From Mortierella sp. BCC40632 (taxonomy: Eukaryota > Mortierellomycota > Mortierellomycetes > Mortierellales > Mortierellaceae), in NCBI GenBank assembly GCA_011634665.1, contig WAEK01000008.1, positions 1,419,501 to 1,483,500 of the forward strand: 64,000 nt of DNA, given 5' to 3'. The number at the start of each line of letters is the position of its first letter. Within the stretch, counting starts at the first letter, position 1. Both the position numbers and the translations under genes were made by a program. Positions 12,799 to 23,829 of the stretch are shown piece by piece. The notes under the pieces are model-generated. The model made no database searches and was not told where the DNA came from. It was given only the letters and a program-made list of their open reading frames with translations.

Positions 12799-13444
12799 GT
12801 AAATGACAGGACTGATCTTTCATTTTATCAAAAAAGACACTCAGGAGCCTCAAAGGATGTCCTATCATGGAAAGGTCATTCCAGAAACGGGAGCAGGAAA
12901 AAAAAAAAAAAAAAGGCAATCGTGGGTCATGGAACGGGACGATGCTGGAACAGGCGTAGAGTCGGCGCTGGCTAGTTTTGGTCGGTCGGTAATGACTGGG
13001 TTTGGTTCGACCAGAGCTCGACATTTATGCCCGCGCATGGCTCAGAAGTCTCCGTTTGGGGGAAGACACACAGCGCACATTCACACACAGGAGAGGGGGA
13101 GGAAAAAAAAAAAAGGAGACCAAAAAGCCAGCGGCTCTCTTTGCATTCGAATGCAAAAGTGTCGTACCCGGTATCTCTTTGTCCGTGACTGCCGAACGAA
13201 ACAGGAAGTGAGCTTGAGCCGGATTTGGAGAATCGAGAAGACCCTTGGTTCCAAGCTGCGCTCCCGCAAAGCAAATAGCAGAAGCACATCGGTCAAGTTT
13301 TTCGAGAGAGCACTGCATTGGTACTAACTCTGGCTACTCCAATTTGTTTTTATTTACCAACCACTAGTGACAACACGCAGCTCTCCCTCTATTTCTCTTT
13401 CTCTCTCTCTCTTTTATATATACCTCTTTCCTCTCAACAAACAG
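12799..13444 (+). other. Putative 5'UTR intron of the LRR gene
   Basis: A good donor (tcaag/gtaaat at 12799) and a pyrimidine-tract acceptor (aacaaacag ending 13444) bracket sequence just upstream of the ATG at 13463. A TATA-like string (tatttata) near 12720 and CT-rich DNA precede it. Other genes here, such as the one at 29399, have comparable leader introns. Not proven by reading frame because it is noncoding. Confidence 0.35.
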
Positions 13445-13462
13445 TACATATCAAAGTAGGGA

Positions 13463-15643
13463 ATGGTCAAACTCTCAAGGAACCAATCCTTACCGACGCC
13501 CTCCCACCCTGGAGCCTCACTGAGGAAAGCTACCACCAATGTCTTTTCCTTCCCAACCCTCAACCTTACCAGGACGTCGAGTGAACGAAGTCTCTCTGCT
13601 ACCCGCGATGGATCCAACTCTCGATCCTCTTCAAAATCACGGACCCGCTCACGCTCAGGCTCGACCGCTATCCCACTCGCTCCTATCATTGCAGCTATTC
13701 AGCGCGGAAATTTCGTGATGTTGTCCGAAATGGATTTGGATGTTTTGATCAAGGACATGACTGGAAAGGACTCCAAGGTCCTCGAGGCCCTCAACATCAC
13801 CTCGTCCTCTGTCTCTGCCTCAGATGCTAAAATCCTCGCCAAGCTCATTAAATCATCTGACGCGGCCAATATCAAGACCCTCAAATTGGAAGGCAACACA
13901 ATTAGTCAGCAGGCAACAAAGATGATGTTTGAGGCCTGGAAGTTCAACAAGACGATCACAACGCTTAGTCTGGCTCGATCCGGCGCCAACGACAAGACGG
14001 TCAAATATCTTTCACGAGTGATCATCAAGAACGAAACGCTCAGGACATTAGATCTCTCTGGCAACCATATCACCGCAGAGGGAGCCGAGATTCTGGCAGA
14101 GGCAATGATCTACAATCGTGGAGTGACGAGATTATGTCTTCAGTCCAACAACATCAAGCGGGCCGGTGCTCCTCATCTGGCAAAAATCCTTGCCAAGAAC
14201 AGAGTCTTACGACACCTTAATGTTGGATCCAACAGTCTTGGACCGGAGGGCATCACCCACATTGCTGAGGCTGTCCGGTTTAATCGGTATCTGTACTCGC
14301 TTAGTCTGGATATGAATGAGATGGGCGTCAAGGGAGCGATGGCCATCGCAGCTGCCCTCGTGTCCAATCGTCATCTTACGCACCTCTATTTACCTCACAA
14401 CAACATTCGAGACAGTGGTCTAGTCGAAATCTGCGAGAGTCTAAAGCGGAACAAGCATTTGATCAGCTTGGACCTCGAGCTGAATCATATTGGTCTGGGC
14501 GAGTCCACCGTAGGAATGCAGGCATTGGGCGAGATTTTGAAGATCAGCACAAGTCTACGAGAAATCAACCTGTCCTTCAATATGCTTACTACACCAGCGG
14601 TCAAGTTACTGGCCGAGGGCATGTCCAAAAACACAACCCTGGAGAGTATTATTCTGAACAACTGCCGTCTCACGACCGAGTCATCCAAGATACTAGCTGC
14701 GGTGTTGCCTCAGTCGACAGGACTTCAGAATCTTGGATTGACTAGTAACCCGGATATTGATGTCGATGGTTACTGGGAATTGGCCTCGAACCTGGTCAAG
14801 AACCGATCCTTGAAGGGCATCCAGCTGGACTACAATTCGGAAGACCGTCAAGCCATCTACGAGATGTTCCAAAACTCGCTCACCAGGAACCATATTTGGC
14901 AACAGGCCATCTATTCGGCCGCATGTCGGATTTTGGTTCTCTCGAGGATTGTCCTGTTGGGCCGACCAGTCAATGAGCATTTGTATCGAATACCTCAACA
15001 GCCTCAAGGAAACCACCACCACAGCTGGAACATCTTTCGTCGAGTCCGGCTAGGAAGGTCCAACTCATCCAATTCACTTACTTCTTTGCTGTCAATTGGC
15101 AAGTCACACCATCATCACCACGCACACTCGAATGGAGCAGACGGCGGAGTCGATGGTGACATGGTCTCGAACTCAACCCACGGTAATAGTCATTCGCGTC
15201 AAGCGACAACAGTGGCCAATGGATCGGGTTCAAAGAATGTCTTGAGGCAACCATCGAATTCGAGTCTATTCTCGATTGGAACTCGACATGGATCGAAAAC
15301 GAATGCTGTTGGGGATAGTCACCACTCTCTTCACCATGCACACCACTCCAACTCGATGGACGGCGTGATCCATCATGAAGAACCCCATTATGAGCCTCAC
15401 AAGATGTTGGCTAACCTGTGCACGATGCCTCATGAGATCTTTGAGAACGTGTGTGCGTTCCTGGACCCAGGCCGAACCATGAGTATTGCTCAGATCCGGG
15501 CCACTGTTCGGACGGCAGGAGACCGGAAAACATTGAGCAAGTATTATACCCGAGAAAGAATGCTGGAACGAATCTTTGACAGTCGATACATCTCACCGAT
15601 GGGAACTCGATACTCGTTGAAGGCTGGTGATGAGAGGATCTAA
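13463..15643 (+). CDS. Leucine-rich-repeat (RNI-like) protein with His-rich linker, 726 aa
   Basis: Single uninterrupted exon, ATG to TAA. Residues 1-75 are Ser/Arg-rich and probably disordered (SRSSSKSRTRSRSGS). From about residue 105 to 480 there are tandem RNI-type leucine-rich repeats of about 28 residues with the LxxLxLxxNxI pattern (LRTLDLSGNHITAEGAEILA, LTHLYLPHNNIRDSGLVEI). A His/Ser/Asn-rich low-complexity linker follows (about 530-640, with HHHHHAH). The C-terminal 80 residues are ordered and begin with an F-box-like string (LCTMPHEIFENVCAFLDP), though this identity is weak. RNI-type repeats usually form a curved protein-binding scaffold; the partner is unknown. A possible poly(A) signal AATAAA is at 15934. 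Its CG-rich, regular coding sequence contrasts with the repetitive flanks. Confidence 0.92.
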   Translation: MVKLSRNQSLPTPSHPGASLRKATTNVFSFPTLNLTRTSSERSLSATRDGSNSRSSSKSRTRSRSGSTAIPLAPIIAAIQRGNFVMLSEMDLDVLIKDMTGKDSKVLEALNITSSSVSASDAKILAKLIKSSDAANIKTLKLEGNTISQQATKMMFEAWKFNKTITTLSLARSGANDKTVKYLSRVIIKNETLRTLDLSGNHITAEGAEILAEAMIYNRGVTRLCLQSNNIKRAGAPHLAKILAKNRVLRHLNVGSNSLGPEGITHIAEAVRFNRYLYSLSLDMNEMGVKGAMAIAAALVSNRHLTHLYLPHNNIRDSGLVEICESLKRNKHLISLDLELNHIGLGESTVGMQALGEILKISTSLREINLSFNMLTTPAVKLLAEGMSKNTTLESIILNNCRLTTESSKILAAVLPQSTGLQNLGLTSNPDIDVDGYWELASNLVKNRSLKGIQLDYNSEDRQAIYEMFQNSLTRNHIWQQAIYSAACRILVLSRIVLLGRPVNEHLYRIPQQPQGNHHHSWNIFRRVRLGRSNSSNSLTSLLSIGKSHHHHHAHSNGADGGVDGDMVSNSTHGNSHSRQATTVANGSGSKNVLRQPSNSSLFSIGTRHGSKTNAVGDSHHSLHHAHHSNSMDGVIHHEEPHYEPHKMLANLCTMPHEIFENVCAFLDPGRTMSIAQIRATVRTAGDRKTLSKYYTRERMLERIFDSRYISPMGTRYSLKAGDERI

Positions 15644-16076
15644 AAAAAAAAAAAAGAAAGAGCAATGTTATTGCCTCCAGTTCCAGTTTCGATCCAAGTT
15701 CTCTCTCCCTTTCTCTTCTTTCTTATTTCCTTCTCGTTGCAATTGATACTCTATTTTGTTCCGTCATTTTGAGCTATGTTGATAGTCCCTATTGTTCTCT
15801 CTTTCTGCAATTACTTTGTATATCTGTTTTTTTTTCTTCTTCTTTTTCTATCTCTCTCTCTCTCTTTTTTTTTTTTTTTTTTTTTTAAGTACTGCTATAT
15901 TCCCCTGCCTTCCGTTGCATTCTCAAAAGATTGAATAAACCCGACACAATGAAAATCGGCAAACAATTAAACAAGCGAAAGATGGTGAGAAAAGAAAAAA
16001 GTAAACAGGAAGGGAGGATCAACAACCAACCTGATTCCCTCATGCCTACATATCGAAGGAGATAGGGCATAAAAAA

Positions 16077-16111
<35 letters not shown>

Positions 16112-17843
16112 TGAAGAGCTGTGCAGACATGTCGCCGTAAAGTCTTTGAGAAGAAGTGAGAGAATTTTTTCTTTTTTTTTTTTTTTTTTTTTTTTACTAT
16201 TATTCTTATTGTTCGCGTGGCGGGACATCGTTCTGTTGAACGGTTTGCTATCAGTTCACCTCCCGACAGTCTGAGGGATTTATGCAGAGTGTGTCAACGA
16301 TCAAGCTGCAATCCAGGCACCCAGTTCTTGTGTGTCCTGCTCTAGTCTATACCTCCCGAATGAGATCCTAAAGAGACCACAGACCCCTCGCCTGCAGTGG
16401 AATGGGAATTAACGGTGTACAGAGAGGACCCACTCTCCCAACGTACCCCTTCGCCTGGACCTATAACTACCGGACTTATCTCGAACGTCCATCGGTCTGG
16501 CCTTAGGCTTCCCACACCTTCTATACCAGAGCCACCTACCACGCCGTTGCTCCCTAGAGGCTCTAGCCCCAGTGGCGTCTAAACAAGACCGCCTCACCTA
16601 TCCAAGCCAGACCGGCAGAGGGTGAGTAGATGGCAGAGGAAATGGAGCGAGGTCTGGAGGAGAGCTGAGAAGGGGAGGCAAAGCCGTAGTTGATAGTGGA
16701 AGGCTACCTTCAGCAGGCGACTAGGAAGGGGAAGGGGAGAGTGATGGAACGCTCGAACTAAAAAGAGAGGGAGCCAAGTCTCCTTTGCACTTGGTCTGAA
16801 AGACTAAGAAGAGAGAGGGGCTGATTACAGAGCAGCAGGGATGATGATGATGAAGGATGGAGGCAGCAATGACTGTTCCAGCATCACTCCGATTGCCTTT
16901 CCATCCATTCAACCAAGTTTTTCTGGCTGCCATGGTTGCCATCTCTGCATGGAATGAGACTTCACAATCCTCGATCCATTTATCCCACTGCTGTAGACTC
17001 GCATGAATGACTTCATAGATTTTGCCACCAATTTTTTTCCCCCCTTCCCCCTTCCCAAGGATCACTTTGTGAAGGACAGAAAGTCAACCAAAAGCCAATG
17101 CAGTACGTTAGTAAACAGCTGCTGGTGTTAGATAATGTCGGTTTGCTGGTGTACTGTGCCAACACTGCAGAATGTTACTCCGCCTCTTTATTTTTTGTTG
17201 TTCATCGGCGAAAGTTCACTGGCAAGGAAGCAAAACGACCTTACAAAGTATGAAAACTCTAGAAAAAGGTAAATGCCCGTATGGAGAGAGGTCAACAGTC
17301 GGGCGCATAAATCGCTCTGTGTAGGCAGGCACCCCAAAAAAGTAAAAAGGATGTGAACAACAGTGTCTTGACACAGGGCGCCCCGCCTAATGATGATGGA
17401 TTTGAGCAGGTCGACCCCAGACTGTCCACAGGGCGAATCATCGGCCACACATTATTGGTGACAGCAAACCCAGAGTCAGAAAATTGGACAAATGCTTTTC
17501 TAGTATCGATCCTTCGTCTTTTGGTAGACCTGGTGCATAGCAACTCGACCAAGATCTTACAGTGAGACAAAAAAAAAAAGGGTCGTTCTCCACTCCTAAC
17601 ACTAACGCTATGCGTTTATTTCTGGTTGATGTTGCTTCACCATTCTGCTTCGCCGTCTTGTTCTGTACGTAGTCTTCACTTTTTGTATACACCAAGCAGC
17701 TGAAGGTCATAGTAAGTCCCCTATCTCGTAACGTGTTGTTTAACCTTTTCACATACTTTGCCTCTTTCCTTTAGTACACATTCGCATAAATTGACACATA
17801 TCCCCGCCTCTCTGCTCTCCATCTTGATCCTTGACAGTATGCA
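15644..17843. other. 3' flank and intergenic DNA
   Basis: Begins with an A13 run right after the LRR stop codon, then CT and T runs (about 15853-15887, 16169-16195), a likely poly(A) signal (AATAAA, 15934-15939) and a GA microsatellite (about 16085-16111). From 16.3 to 17.8 kb only short frames without recognisable domains occur on either strand. Confidence 0.55.
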
Positions 17844-18758
17844 TTATTCATCGCATGCACCCAGAACCCACTCGCCATCCGCATCAAGACCGAAGCAAAT
17901 ATCCTGACCCAGTGAGGTATCTTCATCCCTCTTTGTTTTTGTAGTTTCCGCTGGAGCACCCTCCTTTGGAGTATCGTCCTTTGAAGTAGCTTCTTTTGGC
18001 TCGATACACTCCGTCCAGACGGTCCTAGTCTTTGACAGCAGTTGAGTAAAGGCGAATGGAGTGGTTGTCTGATACTCCTCCAAATTGCAAGCCTTTACAC
18101 CATTTGTTGGTTCTTCAGGATTTCCAGGGACCGTGACTTTGTCAATCTTGAAGCTAAACTCCACCGTGAGTCCAACCAAGATTTCTGACTGGTCTTTAAG
18201 CGTGTGGCTCTCAGTACTCTCAACAGTCACTGAGCTGGTTAGGCTGCCGGCAAGGGATACATCGAGGTTTAGCACCTTGGCAATAACACCTCCAGCCTTG
18301 ATCTCAATGCTGGCTTTTCTCTCGTATGTTTTCAATTCCTTGGCCTCGACGGTACAGGTACCAACGCAGCTGCGTTGATCCATTTTATGCAATCAGATTT
18401 TGGCCTTGACAAGCATGTTCTCGACCTTACAATGGTCTGAACAGACATCGGGGAAAACCCCAATGCTATTGCCCTTGCTATCTAACCGCGAGATGCGCCT
18501 GAAATTTCTCATGTTATGGGATCCAAAGCAGATTCCATCGTCATAGGTCCTGGGAGTTTGATAGTCGATATTGGCTTCAGTGGATAGAACCCCATCATTC
18601 GAAAACAGTTTTCGATCGATATCTGCCGTCAAGACTCGGACTGCGTCCCGAACAAATTTGGAGCCGTAAAAGTTACATTCGTCTGGGAGTTTCACTTCAA
18701 CACCAGCTGCTAAGGACAGAAAACCAAGTAGTGCTACAAGATGAACGCGAGGCAACAT
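17844..18758 (-). pseudogene. Secreted protein gene interrupted by an in-frame TGA
   Basis: Two open stretches, 18758-18396 and 18392-17844, lie in the same frame with TGA at 18395-18393 between them. The first starts with a clear signal peptide (MLPRVHLVALLGFLSLAAG) and contains Cys pairs (CSDHC). The second continues with CVGTC, then a Thr/Ser/Val-rich beta-type region (SLAGSLTSSVTVESTESHTL) and ends at TAA. Read through, the product would be about 303 residues and secreted. No standard intron removes the stop in phase: the best donor/acceptor pair (GTAAGG at 18430, CAG at 18370) is 61 nt and shifts frame. So either a nonsense mutation, readthrough, a weak-site intron of 66 nt, or a sequence error. 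I do not recognise the family. Confidence 0.6.
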
Positions 18759-19189
18759 GGTGATCGGGAGGCTGTCGGGAGAATGGAAGCTTGGAGTGAA
18801 TTAGAGCAGTCTATGAGAGGGTAATAGGGTTGTTATTAAGTAGAGCGAAAACAGCTAGAGAAGGGGAGAGGGGGGGGGGGAACGATTGACAGCGAAGAGT
18901 AGTGAAGCTGGTTTAACTTGCCTGTGGATTTTTGGGTGGTAGTTGGTGTGGGCTTGCAATTGCTTTGGGAAATATTGGTTGAATGGAGATACAAGTTACT
19001 CGAGGATATGCCCTTTTTATATCCCCAGTGGTTCCTTGGAGATCAAGGGGCTGCCCTTCCATGAGTTGATTCTCGAGGACAGTGGTATCTAGGGATGTAG
19101 TGGTGAAACTCTTTGATAATAGGTGTCCAGCGCATTCCATGCTAGGAAGAATGGGCACACTCACCATCCTCTTATTATCCAGTGAGAGA

Positions 19190-19345
19190 AGAAAGGAGAC
19201 AGGGAAACACGGGCGCAGATGGCTCTAGTCCTGCAGATCAGAGAAACGGAGGCAGGGAAGTGTGCACAAATGTTCTTAGTCCTGTAGGTCAAAGAAAAGG
19301 AGGCAGGGAAGTATGCGCGCAGAAAATCCTGGTCTTTCAGGCTGA
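19190..19345. repeat. Imperfect minisatellite, 51-53 bp unit, 3 copies
   Basis: Units share the anchors GGAGRCAGGGAA and TAGTCCTGYAG; AGGGAA recurs at 19201, 19254 and 19305, giving spacings of 53 and 51 bp. The spacing is not a multiple of three in one case, so it is not a protein repeat. Confidence 0.75.
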
Positions 19346-19639
19346 AGACAAGGAAATGAGAACTAATGTGCATTTAGATTCTTTGTTTACATCTCTACCC
19401 AAGGCATAACTTCAAGAAGTTTGCCACATTTTAACGCATCCCCCAAGCCGTTGAAAAATAGTTCGTCCGCGTCTCTTATTGAAAAGTCCATTTCTTATCG
19501 CGAAACCTGAGATTAAACTAGACATAAAAAAAGATGCGCCTATTGGAACCCAGTCTGCAATAAATGTCTTCAGCTCCCGTCCGCTAACCTTTGAGAAGAC
19601 TTGGAATCCAGGAACAATATCAGGAACAACATCAAGAAG

Positions 19640-19790
19640 CAGGTCCAAAGGCCATCAAGCGGCAGGTTCCAAAGGACATCTAGGGGAAGAGCCAAAAGAC
19701 ATCAATGGATATCTCCAAAGGACATCAAGGGATAGCTCCAAAGGACATCAAGGGATAGCTCCAAAAGACATCTGGAGGCTGCACCAAAGA
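19640..19790. repeat. Imperfect tandem array, 23-bp unit
   Basis: The unit CCAAAGGACATCAAGGGATA plus 3 bp repeats with two near-perfect adjacent copies (about 19713-19760) and several diverged ones on either side. The 23-bp period breaks any reading frame, so the 126-residue open frame over it is incidental. Confidence 0.75.
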
Positions 19791-20159
19791 ACAACAACAA
19801 GCAGGTCCAAAAAATTTCTTGAGACAGAGCCAAAGAACAGCATTCAGAAAAAAAAATAAAATCAAAAAACCAGCACACGCCGTCTCGATTTAACTTATCA
19901 TAAAGTACATTGCTCCAGTTAAACGACCTTGTCCCTGCTCAACTTGCCGTACGCAAATCGGGGGGTTCAATACACTACTGACCAAATTGATACTCGCATT
20001 TGGACAGAGGTTGAGGGTATTATGAGCTACTTGCTACAATATAGTTTTCCGAGAGGAACAACGAGAGACAATCGCCGAGTAAAATAATACTTGCATTTAA
20101 TTTTGCCTTTCCTCAATTGAGTCATGGTAGTCGAGTCTGGCATGAATACAACAATGATT

Positions 20160-20290
20160 TCCATTGGGAGGGAAGGGTGAGGGAAGAGTGAGGGAAAGGT
20201 GAGGGAAGGGTTAAAGGAAGAGGTTAGAGGGAGGGGTTAGAGGGAGGGTTAGCGGGAAGGGAGAGAAGTAAGGAGGAGAGAGGGGTTAAT
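20160..20290 (+). repeat. G-rich degenerate repeat (GTGAGGGAAG / GTTAGAGGGAGG)
   Basis: Consecutive variants of GTGAGGGAAG pass into GGTTAGAGGGAGGG units. Runs of three G at regular short spacing make G-quadruplex formation plausible. The second unit resembles a telomeric TTAGGG repeat with an inserted AG. Confidence 0.7.
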
Positions 20291-21756
20291 TGAGGGAAAG
20301 AGATGGAGAAATGCATAGAGAACAAGGAAAGGGACAAAGAGCAGGAAATGAGATAGTTCACGGACACGCGTTTTGATTGAGGGACTACCTAGGATCAAAG
20401 TGGCTTAATGTGTACTCCGAAGACACAAGTCATTTTTTCTAATAGCTCCCCGCATTCTTCTTTACTATGCTTACGAGTATTTTGGCTATAGTCAGCAAGA
20501 TTGTGACGACTACGCCTTTTGATGTGACCTAGTGTTGTGAATGGTGACATCAAGCAGTTTCTTGTTCAAACTCTCAAACCTCAGTTTGTCCAACTATATC
20601 TCTTGCAATAACTTCTCGTTCTCGACCTTAGCTTTGAACACGTCAAGGTTAAGAATAACCCGTGTGCACCCATGACCAACCCTGGAATGGTCTGCCACTC
20701 AATGGCAGTTTGTTGAAATAGATGTGTACAAATACACCCGATAGCACTAGCTGATACTCCTGACATTCATGATTGTCTATAGGCAATGCAGCTCCGTATT
20801 CCTCATCTACCAGAGGTTCAGGCAAGTTGACGCTCATATGTTGAGCTTATAGGGCAGGAAATTGTTTAGCTCTGAGGCAGAATAAAGTGGAGCTAGTGAG
20901 AAGGAGAGATGTCAATAAGAGTAATGTACATGTGGACAAAGACGAGGAATGGACAAGGTAATGAGTATCGAGTGAGGAGAGAAAGGGGTTCTTTCTTTAC
21001 TTTCGAGTAGATGATTACTTTAATTTCAAGTAGATGATATTAATTAAGGTGAAGGCGAGAGGAGAGGAGGATAGTGTCCTAATTTATCAAAAATGAAGCA
21101 ACGGGAAGTGGGATAAGGCGAAGGGCGATGCCGAAGTTGAAATAGTGCGTTTTTAAGGATTATTCATTAAGACAACTACCTTGCTGCAACACAACGTTCA
21201 TTACAGTGCTACATTATATATCCTGCTATTCTGTTTCTTTCTCAAGAGATTTCTGGGGCGCGTTTGAGCGCCTTATTAATTTCCACGCATGGAAAGGTTC
21301 ACATGAGGGTAGGGATTCCTACTATTATATTTTTATTTCCTTCTGTTCTGGAGCTACTGGTGTCGCAGTGGAGTGTCAGCAAATGAAACAGAGGAGTTTG
21401 CTAGTTGGGCAGGAGCTGGGTAGATAGCTGGATGAAAGCTACACCAAATTTCATGTCAGCCAGGAGTTCGTGGCTATACTGCTGGATAGCTTTTAGCCTT
21501 GGTGAAAGACTTGCTGTTGTTGAGCATAATTGAGATTTGAATTTCGCTACACGAAATGGTAGGTTCAGGCTGTCATAAACGGTAGTAGTAGTCGCAGTCT
21601 CCTGTCTACGGTAGATCTGTTTTTCATGTGTTGGTTGACGATGGTGATGGTGCTCTGATGACCTATATCTTAGTCACAGCATCACTTTCACAGCAGCGCG
21701 ATGCACGGATATGAAGAGTGAGGTCTGCAATGCGGGTAAGGAGGAGACGGGGTCTG

Positions 21757-22856
21757 TCGACCTAAAAGCAATCGGGTCAATGATGACCAAGATCCACAGG
21801 ATCTGGACAATCTAAGACCCGACGACATCTACAGCTGTGACAAGACAGGAATGAATTTGCAAGAAGTTTACAATCGTTTATACAGTACCCCAGAGTTCCC
21901 AAGGACTGTTAAACCACAAGGAGTAACGGCAGCCGAGTACTAACAATGCTGCTGGGCCTTTGCAAAGCTGGAATACCAGAGTTAGGGCCGCCTGCATGTC
22001 GTTCTAATACATAAATAGTATTCATTAGTAGCATTTATATATCATGTCCAATTCTTTAGGTGAACACCTTGCCCGAGGCATTGAAGGCTATAATGAGGTC
22101 TTAAAAACCATAGCGACTCAGATGGCGAGGTAAGCAAATGGATTTATGAGCCAGCATTTTCAATACGGCTTCTCTCTCTTGATGTTGGCCTCTCAAAGTC
22201 AGGCCTCACTTTCCTCAACCCATGCGGAGGATACAACATCAACAACAAATTTGATTCATTGACACGATTCCAATGGATGCATCTTCGTCTTGAGTGCCAT
22301 CCGCCAAAACCCGACGCCTGTCACCCAACCATTGAATTCTGAAGTGATCCGTTTATTAAAACATTGTTATGTTGAGATGCTCGTCAACAAAGCAATGTAA
22401 GAAATCATGCCATCAAAAGAATCTCCAATGGCGAAACAAGGAGTCTGACTCCAAATGCGTGGTCTCAAGTGAAGGCATCGACACTAAGGTTACGAGAAAG
22501 GCATTGTTTTCTTACTACTAAGGTTCTTTCAAAAGCAAGGCTTGAGAAATTTGAAGGGCAGTGAACGCTCAAGAGCGGTGGTCTGTATATCCACCGGTGG
22601 CAGAGATGGACAAAGTATGGATGAAACAACACTTTGTTCATATCATTCAACCTTGAATGGACGCGAGTTCAACTTTGCATAACAAGAACCAAAGGGAAGA
22701 GAATGACATCGCAGATGAGATAAAAAGGGCACCATCGATTGAGAAAGAGGGAATTCCTCTGTTGACTAGGATAATGTCAGCTCACTCAAGACCTCGTATC
22801 CATGAAAGAGGCTGGGAGGGTCTGTTTGCAAGTGAGGACCTGAAGCAATGAGTAGC
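21757..22856 (+). pseudogene. Pogo/Tigger-like transposase relic (copy 1)
   Basis: Patches of the same transposase as the element at 51490-53182 appear in order but in different frames. They include the DDE-region string DIYSCDKTGMN near 21820-21860 (expected DETG), a block near 22055-22110 matching the FPMTDPLGEHLAP part, and SLTPNAWSQVKAST near 22440-22480. The last block is NKNQREEN...EIKRAPS near 22680-22740. Several stops, frameshifts and internal loss make it dead. Nucleotide similarity to the second copy is visible (acctaaaagcaat shared). It lies in opposite orientation to that copy. Confidence 0.7.
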
Positions 22857-23184
22857 GGCGCGACTAGTTATCCGTAAGTAATACCGATTGAATAGTCCTC
22901 GCGAGAATACTTCCATTTCAAAATTCAACAAAACTGCATTTTGTTATGTGTTCTTGAAATTTGAGTGTAGGGCAGGAACGACCATGGTAAGAGGAAACAC
23001 AGTTGAAGGTTAAGGAAGGTTGAACGCTGTGGGAGACCCTCCCCCTATTTGAGGTCTCTGCGTTCAGAACGAGTGAGACAGCGCGTAATTTGAAGTCTTG
23101 TTGTGCAGACCTTCCCTCTCAATGTAGAAGACCATCGCTCTGTAATTGCCTGGAATACGAGAGAACGTGATTGACAACAGGCAC

Positions 23185-23224
<40 letters not shown>

Positions 23225-23468
23225 TTAGAAGGAACGGACTTCCTCTCTACTCTCAGCATGAGCTAATGACACAAGGAAAAGCAACAAAGGCAAATACTTG
23301 CGCAATATTAGCAGAGTTATGAAGGCTGCGGCTGGTTACCCAAAGGATATGGAGCATCTTTTACTAACTCCAGGCTCGCTTGTGATCAAAAAAGGAGAAA
23401 AAAACAAAAGCAGCTCCGCTCATCCGATTGGTGGAAGAAGGCGTCGTCCGATAGGCTACCCAGATGTA
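22857..23468. other. Intergenic, upstream of the hydrolase gene
   Basis: Contains an A31 run (23188-23218) and no supportable gene. From about 23440 it includes sequence also found upstream of the hydrolase pseudogene at 25.4 kb. Confidence 0.55.
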
Positions 23469-23729
23469 GAGGAAAAAGGATTTGCCGACAAGTGGTGGAT
23501 GCGCTCACGGTGTCCCTTTTCGACCTATTTGGTGACGCGTCCTGTTAGTTATTGGGCATGAGTAGTAAGATCAATCCCGTGTGTTGTCTAAGCATGATCG
23601 GAACGAAACGTGACTGCGGTAAATTTTATCGCACTAAGCCCCTGTAAAGAAACGGAACTAATGAACGGTCTGTGCAGAGCAGACTGTGGACACATGTGGG
23701 AAAAAACAAGTTTCTCTCATCACATCACC

Positions 23730-23736
23730 TATAAAG
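23730..23736 (+). promoter_or_regulatory. TATA box of the hydrolase gene
   Basis: TATAAAG lies 94 bp upstream of the ATG at 23830, followed by a CT-rich leader typical of the promoters in this window. Confidence 0.6.
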
Positions 23737-23829
23737 TCAAACTACTCTTTCTCTTCCTGTCTATCATTTTCTACACACACACCTCACTCCCTTTACAGCT
23801 AACTCTGCCTTTTCATTATCCTCATCACC

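Larger units (their letters stand above)
18759..21756. other. Decayed intergenic DNA with minisatellites
   Basis: No supportable gene. It holds three copies of a 51-53 bp repeat (19190-19345), a 23-bp repeat array (about 19640-19790) and a G-rich repeat tract (20160-20290). A stretch near 20581-20837 (-) is open for 62 residues but matches nothing I know. Base composition is more AT-rich than the flanking genes. Confidence 0.55.

Noticed and set aside
18370..18430. A 61-nt intron (GTAAGG...CAG) that would remove the in-frame TGA
   Set aside because: The length is not a multiple of three; splicing it gives a downstream stop within about 13 codons, whereas reading through keeps the frame open to the end.
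19479..19859. 126-residue open frame rich in SKGHQ/KDI strings
   Set aside because: It comes from a 23-bp tandem repeat, whose period breaks the frame each unit; no start context or homologous features.
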